DNA from: an uncultured Actinomyces sp. | GTDB lineage: Bacteria; Actinomycetota; Actinomycetes; Actinomycetales; Actinomycetaceae | Assembly (NCBI GenBank): GCA_938040725.1 | Contig: CALHZX010000083.1 | Span: 1-42,197 of the forward strand | Direction: 5' to 3' | DNA length: 42,197 bases | In this document: positions 33,688 through 40,155 of the stretch, in pieces | Layout of the letters: every line of letters starts with the position of its first letter | Position numbering within the stretch: position 1 is the first letter of the stretch | Made by a program: the position numbers and the translations under genes | The notes under the pieces: model-generated | Told to the model about the DNA's origin: nothing | The model's database searches: none | What the model saw: the letters and a program-made list of their open reading frames with translations, nothing else

Positions 33688-34878
33688 CTAGATCAGGACC
33701 GTTTTCTGTCCGCTGGCCACGCGGCTTAAACGAGTGAGGGCGAGGCGCGTTCCCACGATCCCCACACAGGTGACTGCGGCTATCGATACACCGGCGAGGG
33801 GCAGCGACGTCCCGGGGGCGGTGAGGACCTCGAGGAGGCTTCCATCACCCACAAGAGGCAGGGCGAGGGCTATCAGCGCCACGCCCGCGAGTGCACCCAC
33901 GGCGTGAAGTAACGCGGATTCACCGAGCATGACGCGGCTAATGATGCCATGCGATGCCCCAATCGAACGCCAGACGAAAAGTTCGGGGCGTCGTTCGTTC
34001 ATGAGACTCACCTGTGCGACGACGAGAGCACCGAGCAGCACCAGCCCGATGGCGCTGAGGACCCCGATCGCGAGCCCGCGGTGCGATCGAATGCCCGAGG
34101 CAGTGTCGACGAGGGCTTCGTTGCTGCGCACGGCTCTCACCTTACGCACGTAGAGGTTGATCCAGTTCGTGACGCTCTCGATAGTGTCACTGCCCGACGT
34201 TCGCACAAGCGCCGCCGAGTAGTCGGAGCTCGGATCAACGGTGGCGTCGATGTCCTTCCCCGCCGCGCGAGCGTCAGCCATCATGTCCGTCAGGGTGTCC
34301 ATGGAAACGAAGACGGCGTCGTCGAGCTCCGAGCCGGTGGCAAGGAGGTGAGCGCCGATCGGGTGCTCTTGTCCGAAGACGGAGAGGGACTGCCCGTCCG
34401 CGCCGGGCACGGCGCTGCCAACGACGACGCTCCCCCGGGGCAGGGACGCCCGCTCCCCCTCGCGCATCCAGGGACCCAGCACGAAGTCCGTCTCCGGTTC
34501 GAATCCGACAATCCACCGAGTGGAGCCATCGGAGCGCGTCTCTGAGACGTATAACTGGTGAGACACCGAGGCGATGTCCTCGTTCGAGGACATGCGTGCC
34601 AGAGCGGAGCGCGGCTGGTGGCAGCCCACGGGAGTTCCGAGCATGAGGATGCGCTTCTTATCCACCTGATTCAGGCAGCTCGTCGGGTAGACGACGAGGT
34701 CGGCGCCGAGCCGCCGCTCGGCAAGGGATAGTTCGTTCCTCGCGGCAGCGACAAGAATAAACCCTCCGAAAACACACGCCGCCTGCGCGAGCGCGAGACA
34801 GAGGATGACGACGGACCGGAGCGGATGCGCCCGAACGTTCGCGAGGGGAACGCGGCGCAGGGACAAGGCGCTCTTCAT
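33688..34878 (-). CDS. FtsX/MacB-type permease, paralogue with two spaced cysteines
   Basis: The 396-residue protein has the same one-plus-three helix layout as its neighbour. The extracytoplasmic domain begins RLGADLVVYPTSC and carries Cys68 and Cys86 (GTPVGCHQPRSAL) plus GFEPETDFVLGPWM. The C-terminal FtsX part contains MNERRPELFVWRSIGASHGII. The ATG overlaps the stop of the DUF6273 gene (ATGA), so translation is coupled; the 50-codon open extension upstream is rejected. It probably forms a heterodimer with the permease at 32452. Confidence 0.9.
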   Translation of the reverse strand: MKSALSLRRVPLANVRAHPLRSVVILCLALAQAACVFGGFILVAAARNELSLAERRLGADLVVYPTSCLNQVDKKRILMLGTPVGCHQPRSALARMSSNEDIASVSHQLYVSETRSDGSTRWIVGFEPETDFVLGPWMREGERASLPRGSVVVGSAVPGADGQSLSVFGQEHPIGAHLLATGSELDDAVFVSMDTLTDMMADARAAGKDIDATVDPSSDYSAALVRTSGSDTIESVTNWINLYVRKVRAVRSNEALVDTASGIRSHRGLAIGVLSAIGLVLLGALVVAQVSLMNERRPELFVWRSIGASHGIISRVMLGESALLHAVGALAGVALIALALPLVGDGSLLEVLTAPGTSLPLAGVSIAAVTCVGIVGTRLALTRLSRVASGQKTVLI

Positions 34879-35756
34879 CGCATCCCCTCGCCGGTCCCCG
34901 CCACACCGATCCAGAGGGCGGGGCGAACCCCGTACTGCAGATCGACGTTTGCCCCGCTGAGCGACGGCGCGCCCGAGGCATCGACGAATTGCGTGGCGAA
35001 CCCGTAGGTTCCGGGAGAGCGCAGCCACCAGTCGGCGGTCCCGTCCTCGGACACGCTCAAGGGGCTTTCGGCGGCGTGCTCGGTGGCGAGGGCAGCACCG
35101 ATGTCGCTACGCGCGGCCGGGGTGCTGAAGTAAATGACGCTCTCGGTCTCGCTCAGTGCGAAGACCCGGTCATCGGTCGGCGCACCACCGCTCGCACCGG
35201 TGATGGACTGGTCCGCGTTCTCATTGTGCACCGTCTCGATGAGGCCACGCTGAACGGGGGTAAACGCCGTCTCGTAGAAGTCGCCGTTCATCCAGGCGCG
35301 CAGGTCGGAGTTTTCCCACGTGATGTCCTCGAAGGGCACGTGGTGATACTGGCGGGCCTCCAGAACATCGGCGCTCAGCAGCAGGAGCTGGCCATCGATC
35401 TCATCGAGAACGATCCACCGAATCGGCTCGGCCCCATTGGACGTGTCGCCATCCTGCTCGTAGGAGCCAAACTTGATCGTATCGCCCTTGGACACGCGGC
35501 GGTACGGCAGCGCCGGATCGGCATCAACGAGGGCCTGCGCGCGCTGCGCAGCATCGCTGTAGCGTCCCAACGAGTGAAAGATCTCGTACGCGCCCTGGGT
35601 ATCCCCGGCCTCGTCCAGGGCGACAGCCTCGCGGTAGCGCATCGCATTGCGCCCGACGACCGCCAGAGCGATAGCGAGAGAGAGCACAAGGAGAACCGCG
35701 CCAATGCGCACGGTTTTTCGACGAAATAGGGCCCTCACGCCGTCATTGTCTCCCAT
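34875..35756 (-). CDS. Membrane-anchored DUF6273 protein
   Basis: The 293-residue protein has one N-terminal membrane helix (~17-36, VRIGAVLLVLSLAIALAVVG) and probably an outside C-terminus. A short TPR-like piece (EAVALDEAGDTQGAYEIFHSLGRYSDAAQRAQAL) leads to the DUF6273 domain: GDTIKFGSYEQDGD, PIRWIVLDEIDGQLLLLS, NSDLRAWMNGDFYETAF, later DWWLRSPG and YGVRPALWI. The family is otherwise common in Firmicutes surface proteins; the function is unknown. The stop overlaps the permease start by 4 bases, tying it to the transporter. It has no cysteines. A copy of the 13-mer lies in the DEAG codons. Confidence 0.85.
   Translation of the reverse strand: MGDNDGVRALFRRKTVRIGAVLLVLSLAIALAVVGRNAMRYREAVALDEAGDTQGAYEIFHSLGRYSDAAQRAQALVDADPALPYRRVSKGDTIKFGSYEQDGDTSNGAEPIRWIVLDEIDGQLLLLSADVLEARQYHHVPFEDITWENSDLRAWMNGDFYETAFTPVQRGLIETVHNENADQSITGASGGAPTDDRVFALSETESVIYFSTPAARSDIGAALATEHAAESPLSVSEDGTADWWLRSPGTYGFATQFVDASGAPSLSGANVDLQYGVRPALWIGVAGTGEGMR
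35603..35615 (-). repeat. 13-mer GACGAGGCCGGGG, copy E
   Basis: Exact copy in the coding strand of the DUF6273 gene, read as Asp-Glu-Ala-Gly. Confidence 0.5.
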
Positions 35757-35769
35757 CTGGGCGTATCCG

Positions 35770-36186
35770 TCAGGCGGAGATCTTCTGGTCCTTCTTGACA
35801 GACGCGACCAGCGCCCCAATGCCACTGCCGGCGACCAGGACGCTCATGATGCGCACAAAAGGCTGGAAAACCGTGTGGCAGCGCATCGTCTTCATCATAC
35901 ACAGCGGGCAGATGCCGCCGGGAATGAAGAAAACGACGACGCTGGCGATCACCGCGAGCGCGAGCAGGGCCAGGCGTACAGGCTTCTTCGTGACGAGGGC
36001 CGAGGCACCGTAGAGCGCGATGAGTCCAACGGCGCTGCCGGCCACCATGTTCTGGCACTGATGGCAATGCATCCACGTGCCGTCGGGCTTGGGCTCACAC
36101 GCAGAAAAGACGGTCACCCCTCCGGCGAGCAGCAGCGCGCTGAGGGCGGCAGGAACCAGGGGGATGATAACGTCCTTCTTTGCCAC
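35770..36186 (-). CDS. DUF4418 family Cys/His/Met-rich membrane protein
   Basis: The protein is about 138 residues with four hydrophobic segments, matching the DUF4418 family. Between helices 1 and 2 it carries CEPKPDGTWMHCHQCQNM (Cys30, His40, Cys41, His42, Cys44) and between helices 3 and 4 CPLCMMKTMRC (Cys93, Cys96, Cys103 and Met residues), on the same predicted side, a likely metal or redox site. The start is probably the GTG at 36186: AAGGA ends nine bases before it but directly abuts the in-frame ATG at 36195. First gene of the module; its promoter lies at 36237-36265. It lies 13 bases upstream of the DUF6273 gene. Confidence 0.85.
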   Translation of the reverse strand: MAKKDVIIPLVPAALSALLLAGGVTVFSACEPKPDGTWMHCHQCQNMVAGSAVGLIALYGASALVTKKPVRLALLALAVIASVVVFFIPGGICPLCMMKTMRCHTVFQPFVRIMSVLVAGSGIGALVASVKKDQKISA

Positions 36187-36230
36187 GGCATCCATTCCTT
36201 ACAGACACAGTCAGTGTTGGCGAACCTTAC

Positions 36231-36249
36231 TGAGGTATACTAACCCTAA
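36231..36249. promoter_or_regulatory. DtxR/IdeR-like box over the -10
   Basis: TGAGGTATACTAACCCTAA matches the 19-bp DtxR/IdeR iron-box consensus at 11 of 19 positions, with the outer arms (AGGT and CCTAA) best kept and the centre divergent. It covers the -10 of the DUF4418 module promoter. Match quality is modest, so this is a prediction. Confidence 0.4.
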
Positions 36250-36265
36250 TTTCAGGCTCCGTCAA
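36237..36265 (-). promoter_or_regulatory. Promoter of the DUF4418-transporter module
   Basis: On the minus strand, TTGACG (36260-36265) and TAGTAT (36237-36242) are separated by exactly 17 bases, close to the sigma-A consensus. The predicted start is near 36230, leaving a ~40-base leader with AAGGA. Confidence 0.7.
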
Positions 36266-36308
36266 TGATCGCTATCCCTTCCTCGATATGCCATGAAGAG
36301 ATACGTCA

Positions 36309-36332
36309 CCCCCGCCGGATAATCGACGGGGG
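36309..36332 (-). terminator. Terminator hairpin after dapA
   Basis: On the minus strand a 9-bp stem (CCCCCGTCG with CGGCGGGGG, one wobble) closes on ATTATC, nine bases after the dapA stop. It separates dapA from the accessory module. No T-tract follows. Confidence 0.55.
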
Positions 36333-36340
36333 CGCACGGT

Positions 36341-37237
36341 TCAGAGCAGGCCAGCGGCGCACAGGGCGCGGCGCAGCGCCGACACCTCATCATCGCTGAT
36401 TCCAACCATCGGCAGGCGCACGGCCGGACTATCAATGACGCCCTGGAGCCACAGCGCGTACTTCGCCATAACAGCCCCCTGGCCACCGCCCATAATGGCG
36501 TGTACAAGGGGACGCAGCGAATACGACAGCTCGCGGGCCTCCCACACCTGATCGGAGTCGAGCAGCTCGATCATGCGGCGGTAGTGGGCCGAGGCCACGT
36601 GCGTCACCACCGAGATGAAGCCCGAGGCGCCACCCGTCATCCATGCGAAGTTCAGGCCGTCATCACCCGAGTAGTACTCCAGGCCCGTGCGGTGCATGCG
36701 CTCCACGCCGGTCTCCACGTCACCCGTGGCGTCCTTGACACCCAGGATGCGCGGATGCTGGGCAAGGATGTCCAGCGTCGAATCAGAAAACGCAATGCCC
36801 GTACGACCCGGAATGTCATAGAGCATGACGGGCAGGTCGGTCGCATCCGTCACGGCGCGCACGTGCGCGCGCAGGCCCTCCTGGGAAGGACGATTGTAGT
36901 AGGGAGACACGATGAGCAGACCGTCCGCTCCGTGCTCCTGGGCGCCCTCACCGATACGCACCGCGTGCGCAGTGTCGTTCGAACACGCGCCACACAGGAT
37001 GAACGCGCGATCTCCCACCGCCTCACGCACGGCGTCCGTCAAGTCATTCTTCTCCGGCTGGTGAGTCGTCGGTGACTCACCCGTCGTGCCGGACAGCAGG
37101 ATCGTGTCGCATCCCTCGTCGACCAGCTTGATCGCCAGGCGCTGCGCGGACGGCAGATCAATCTCACCGGTGGCGGTCATCGGCGTGACCATGGCGGCTG
37201 CGAGGGAACCGAAGCGGCGGGGAGGAATGTTACTCAT
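36341..37237 (-). CDS. dapA: 4-hydroxy-tetrahydrodipicolinate synthase
   Basis: The 298-residue TIM-barrel enzyme condenses pyruvate with aspartate semialdehyde, the first committed step to diaminopimelate. Visible are SGTTGESPT (49-57), SPYYNRP (111-117), the catalytic Tyr140 in MLYDIPGRTG and the Schiff-base Lys168 in GVKDATGD. ATG at 37237 gives the usual N-terminus; ATGs at 37249 and 37246 with AGGGG upstream are alternatives. It lies downstream of dapB and the GNAT gene on the same strand. Confidence 0.95.
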   Translation of the reverse strand: MSNIPPRRFGSLAAAMVTPMTATGEIDLPSAQRLAIKLVDEGCDTILLSGTTGESPTTHQPEKNDLTDAVREAVGDRAFILCGACSNDTAHAVRIGEGAQEHGADGLLIVSPYYNRPSQEGLRAHVRAVTDATDLPVMLYDIPGRTGIAFSDSTLDILAQHPRILGVKDATGDVETGVERMHRTGLEYYSGDDGLNFAWMTGGASGFISVVTHVASAHYRRMIELLDSDQVWEARELSYSLRPLVHAIMGGGQGAVMAKYALWLQGVIDSPAVRLPMVGISDDEVSALRRALCAAGLL

Positions 37238-37311
37238 GCGCTCCATCATACGCACGCCCCTGCACTTCGGGCACGACCGGCCCCAACGTGGACAGACAGC
37301 ACCGCGGCATG

Positions 37312-37321
37312 CCCACGTGGG
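37312..37321. promoter_or_regulatory. Palindrome upstream of dapA
   Basis: CCCACGTGGG is a perfect 10-bp palindrome about 75 bases before dapA, within the gap after the GNAT gene. It could be an operator or chance. Confidence 0.2.
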
Positions 37322-37341
37322 ATGGCTCGCGCCGTGGGCCC

Positions 37342-37884
37342 TTAGTCGCGCTCGGCCCACCACATGTGCTGCGTAGGCCCATCGCCCAGCACGCGTACCG
37401 CACCGGAAGGCTCAAAACCAGCCGACGTGTAAAAACGCTGACGCTCCTCATCGTCAACCCCCACCCAGACGCGCAGTTGGCCACTCGTCAAGTCAGCAAC
37501 AGCCGCCAGCAGGCGCGACGCATGCCCCGAGCGGCGGAAGTTCTCCCCCACCGTCAGCTCATACACCTGCGTCGCGGCCACCGCCGCCTCGCCCGGCTCA
37601 GCGCAGTCAGCCGAGGTGGCCCCGGCCTCGTCGGGGCCCGCGAATGCGAAACCAACAACGGTATTCCCGTGGAGGGCGACGAGGAGGGCAGAACCCGCGG
37701 GCCGCGGAGAGGCCAGCGTCGCCTCCCACTGGGCGGAGAGGGCCTCTTCCGTAATGCCCTGAGCATCGAGGGCCCCCTGCCCCATGAGGGAGCGCCAGGC
37801 CGCCCGCTGTAGGCGAGCAATCGCACGCGCGTCGCCGCCCTGAGCGGGGCGCACGGAGCGGTCGGGGTGCACGCCCGAGCTCAC
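37342..37884 (-). CDS. GNAT-family N-acetyltransferase
   Basis: The 180-residue protein has the GNAT core: VRPAQGGDARAIARLQRAAW at the start, ALLVALHGNTVVGFAFAG, the acetyl-CoA-binding VYELTVGENFRRSGHASRLLAAV (motif A, a looser form of RxxGxG/A) and QRFYTSAGFEPSG near the end. The GTG start overlaps the dapB stop (GTGA). The substrate is unknown; being coupled between dapB and dapA it might act on a lysine-pathway or cell-wall metabolite, which is inference only. Confidence 0.88.
   Translation of the reverse strand: MSSGVHPDRSVRPAQGGDARAIARLQRAAWRSLMGQGALDAQGITEEALSAQWEATLASPRPAGSALLVALHGNTVVGFAFAGPDEAGATSADCAEPGEAAVAATQVYELTVGENFRRSGHASRLLAAVADLTSGQLRVWVGVDDEERQRFYTSAGFEPSGAVRVLGDGPTQHMWWAERD
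37620..37632 (-). repeat. 13-mer GACGAGGCCGGGG, copy F
   Basis: Exact copy in the GNAT coding strand, read as Asp-Glu-Ala-Gly. The 15-mer with flanking C and C is shared with copies B and G. Confidence 0.5.
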
Positions 37885-38621
37885 AGGCCCATCACCTGGT
37901 CGAGCCCGATCGTCAGGCCCGTACGGCCACTCACGCGACGCACGCCCAGTAGGACGCCCGGCATGAAGGACACGCGATCAAAGGAATCCGTACGAATCAC
38001 CAGCTGTTCGCCCGCGTTGCCCAGGAGGATCTCCTCCGAGGCGGTCAAGCCACGCAGGCGCACGGCGTGGACCGGAACCCCGTCGACGCGGCCTCCGCGG
38101 CTGCCCAGCTCATCGGTCTGCGTCGCGTCGGGCATCTCCCCCAGTCCGGCCTCGGCGCGGGCCTTCGCGATGCCGCGTGCCGTGGCCACGGCGGTGCCCG
38201 AGGGGGCGTCCACCTTGGCGGGGTGATGCATCTCGATGACTTCAGCGGACTCGAAGTACGGGGCAGCCATGGCTGCGAACTTCATGGCCAGGACCGCACC
38301 CATCGCAAAGTTCGGGGCGATCAGGACGGCGCGTCCCGCGGCCTGCGCATGCTCACGCACGCGCGCGTAGGACTCATCCGTCCAGCCGGTCGTGCCCACG
38401 ACGACATCCACGCCCGCGTCGAGGAGGGCGTGCACGTTGGACTCGGTGACGCTCGGGATCGAGAAGTCGACGGCCACCTGCGCGCCGTTCACGCTCTCGG
38501 CCGTGATCTCATCTCCCGCGTCGAAGAGTGCAACGACCTCCATATCCGGGGCGCCCGTCACCGCCTGGACAACAGTCGAGCCCATACGGCCCTTGGCTCC
38601 GGTCACTGCCACGCGAATCAT
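37881..38621 (-). CDS. dapB: 4-hydroxy-tetrahydrodipicolinate reductase
   Basis: The 246-residue enzyme reduces the DapA product with NAD(P)H. It has the nucleotide-binding VAVTGAKGRMGS (4-15), GTTGW (76-80), APNFAMGAV and the catalytic segment EMHHPAKVDAPSGTA (His132, His133, Lys136). The ATG at 38621 is chosen because AAGGAG lies six bases upstream; an ATG five codons earlier overlaps that signal. First of the dapB-GNAT-dapA run. Confidence 0.96.
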   Translation of the reverse strand: MIRVAVTGAKGRMGSTVVQAVTGAPDMEVVALFDAGDEITAESVNGAQVAVDFSIPSVTESNVHALLDAGVDVVVGTTGWTDESYARVREHAQAAGRAVLIAPNFAMGAVLAMKFAAMAAPYFESAEVIEMHHPAKVDAPSGTAVATARGIAKARAEAGLGEMPDATQTDELGSRGGRVDGVPVHAVRLRGLTASEEILLGNAGEQLVIRTDSFDRVSFMPGVLLGVRRVSGRTGLTIGLDQVMGL

Positions 38622-38719
38622 TGCGCTCTCCTTCATACGGTTATGTGGTTGTCTTCAGAGTATTCCCGCGTCAGCGAGGCCTCACGCGGATGGACAGGGG
38701 GTTTCTCACTACCTTCGTC

Positions 38720-40024
38720 TCACTGGACAGGCAGGACGAGGGCCCGGCAATCCAGCTTGGTAACAAGGGAGGCAGCCAGCGCACGCACGTCGCAGGCTTC
38801 CACCGCGTCGAACTCCGCGAGGGACTCGTCGATAGGACGATAACGTCCGATGATCTCCGAGCGGCCCAGGCGCATCATGCGCGACCAGTTGTCTTCCAAC
38901 CCCAGGACGACACCGCCACGTACCTGTCCGCGCACGCGTGTCATCTCCTCCTCGGTCGGGCCGTCTGCTGCCAACTCCTCCAGCTGTGCGCGCATGATGG
39001 CCTCGACCTCGTCGACCTTGTCGGGGCTGCAGCCCGCATACATGCCGAAGGTTCCCGTGTCCGAGTAGGCAACATCGAAAGCGTAGGTTGTGTAGGCCAG
39101 GCCGCGCTTTTCACGCACCTCCTGGAAGAGGCGCGAGGACATGGATCCACCCAAGACCGACAGCAGGACGCTCATGGTCGGACCCGCCGGGTCCGTCGCC
39201 GACAGGCCCTCGCACCCGATGATGACATGCGCCTGGGTGACGTCGCGTCGGCGGGTCATGTCCTTGTCGTGGTCCGCGATTAGGCTCGGGGTCGTCGAGC
39301 GACGAGGCCGGGGCGAGGCCGCACTGTGCCCATCCCAGGGAGATCCATCCAGGGCGGCCTGCACACGCTCGCACACTGATTCGTGGTCGACGTTACCGGC
39401 GGCGGCCACAATGAGGGACGAGGGGCCGTAGTGAGCCTGGTAGTGCTCCCACACGTCGGAGCGCTCCACGTCCCGGATGGCCTGAGCCGTGCCACCCACA
39501 GGGCGCCCGATCGGGCGGTCGCCATGGACAGCCAGCTGGAAGGCGTCGTGCACCGTATCGGTCGGCGAATCCTCCCCCATCGCCAGTTCGTCCAGGATGA
39601 CGCCGCGTTCCATCGAAAAGTCATCCTCATCCAGGCGGGAGTCAGTGACCATGTCGGCCAGCGTCTCGATCGCCATGTCGAGATCAGCGTCGCGCACGCG
39701 CGCCCAGTATGCGGTGTGCTCGCGCGCCGTCTCGGCGTTCGACTCGCCACCAACGCTATCGAAAGCGACAGCGATATCGAGCGCTGAACGCTTATTCGTG
39801 CCCTTGAACAGAAGATGCTCCAGGAAGTGCGTCGACCCGGCAGTACGAGGCCCCTCATCGCGCGAGCCCACGGGTACCCACAGAGAGACTCCCGCGCTCT
39901 TCGTCGCCGGGATCATCTGGGTGAGAACGCGCGTCCCAGCTCCCAGGATCGTGCGTTCAATGCGGGTGTCGCCGTCCTCGATAGACAGACGCGCCTCGTC
40001 GAGCGGCAGTGGCTTGGGGGTCAT
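38720..40024 (-). CDS. M16-family zinc metallopeptidase
   Basis: The 434-residue pitrilysin-family peptidase has the inverted zinc motif HFLEH (His66, Glu69, His70) in STHFLEHLLFKGT, with the third ligand expected in the ERGVILDELAMGEDSPTD helix. The second, inactive half follows (SVLLSVLGGSMSSRLFQEVREKRGLAYT). It is the usual neighbour downstream of pnp in actinobacteria. The ATG has AGGAG upstream. An Arg/Pro-rich loop (SPRPRRSTTP) near residue 240 contains a 13-mer copy. Confidence 0.93.
   Translation of the reverse strand: MTPKPLPLDEARLSIEDGDTRIERTILGAGTRVLTQMIPATKSAGVSLWVPVGSRDEGPRTAGSTHFLEHLLFKGTNKRSALDIAVAFDSVGGESNAETAREHTAYWARVRDADLDMAIETLADMVTDSRLDEDDFSMERGVILDELAMGEDSPTDTVHDAFQLAVHGDRPIGRPVGGTAQAIRDVERSDVWEHYQAHYGPSSLIVAAAGNVDHESVCERVQAALDGSPWDGHSAASPRPRRSTTPSLIADHDKDMTRRRDVTQAHVIIGCEGLSATDPAGPTMSVLLSVLGGSMSSRLFQEVREKRGLAYTTYAFDVAYSDTGTFGMYAGCSPDKVDEVEAIMRAQLEELAADGPTEEEMTRVRGQVRGGVVLGLEDNWSRMMRLGRSEIIGRYRPIDESLAEFDAVEACDVRALAASLVTKLDCRALVLPVQ
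39301..39313 (+). repeat. 13-mer GACGAGGCCGGGG, copy G
   Basis: Exact copy on the plus strand, antisense to the M16 peptidase gene, encoding PRPRRS in a variable loop. Confidence 0.6.
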
Positions 40025-40084
40025 ACTTCTCCTCTTGCATCCCTTTGATCGGGACTAGGCACGAAACGTTCACAGTGTAGCCGC

Positions 40085-40131
40085 AAAAGGCCGGTGGCCG
40101 GGCGGAGCACACGCCCCATCCCGACCACCGG
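40085..40131 (-). terminator. Rho-independent terminator after pnp
   Basis: On the minus strand a 12-bp G/C-rich stem (arms 40120-40131 and 40091-40102, one wobble) with a 17-base loop is followed, two bases on, by TTTT (40085-40088). It is the only hairpin in the window with a T-run, 25 bases after the pnp stop. Confidence 0.72.
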
Positions 40132-40155
40132 TCCGTTTCAGCTAGCGGGAGCTAC

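Noticed and set aside
34840..34860. CGAACGTTCG as an SOS box
   Set aside because: It lacks the 4-base spacer between half-sites and lies inside a permease gene.
735..39313. The 13-mer as a KOPS or Chi-type polar signal for FtsK or RecBCD
   Set aside because: Copies occur in both orientations in roughly equal numbers on one replichore segment, which does not fit a polar guide sequence.
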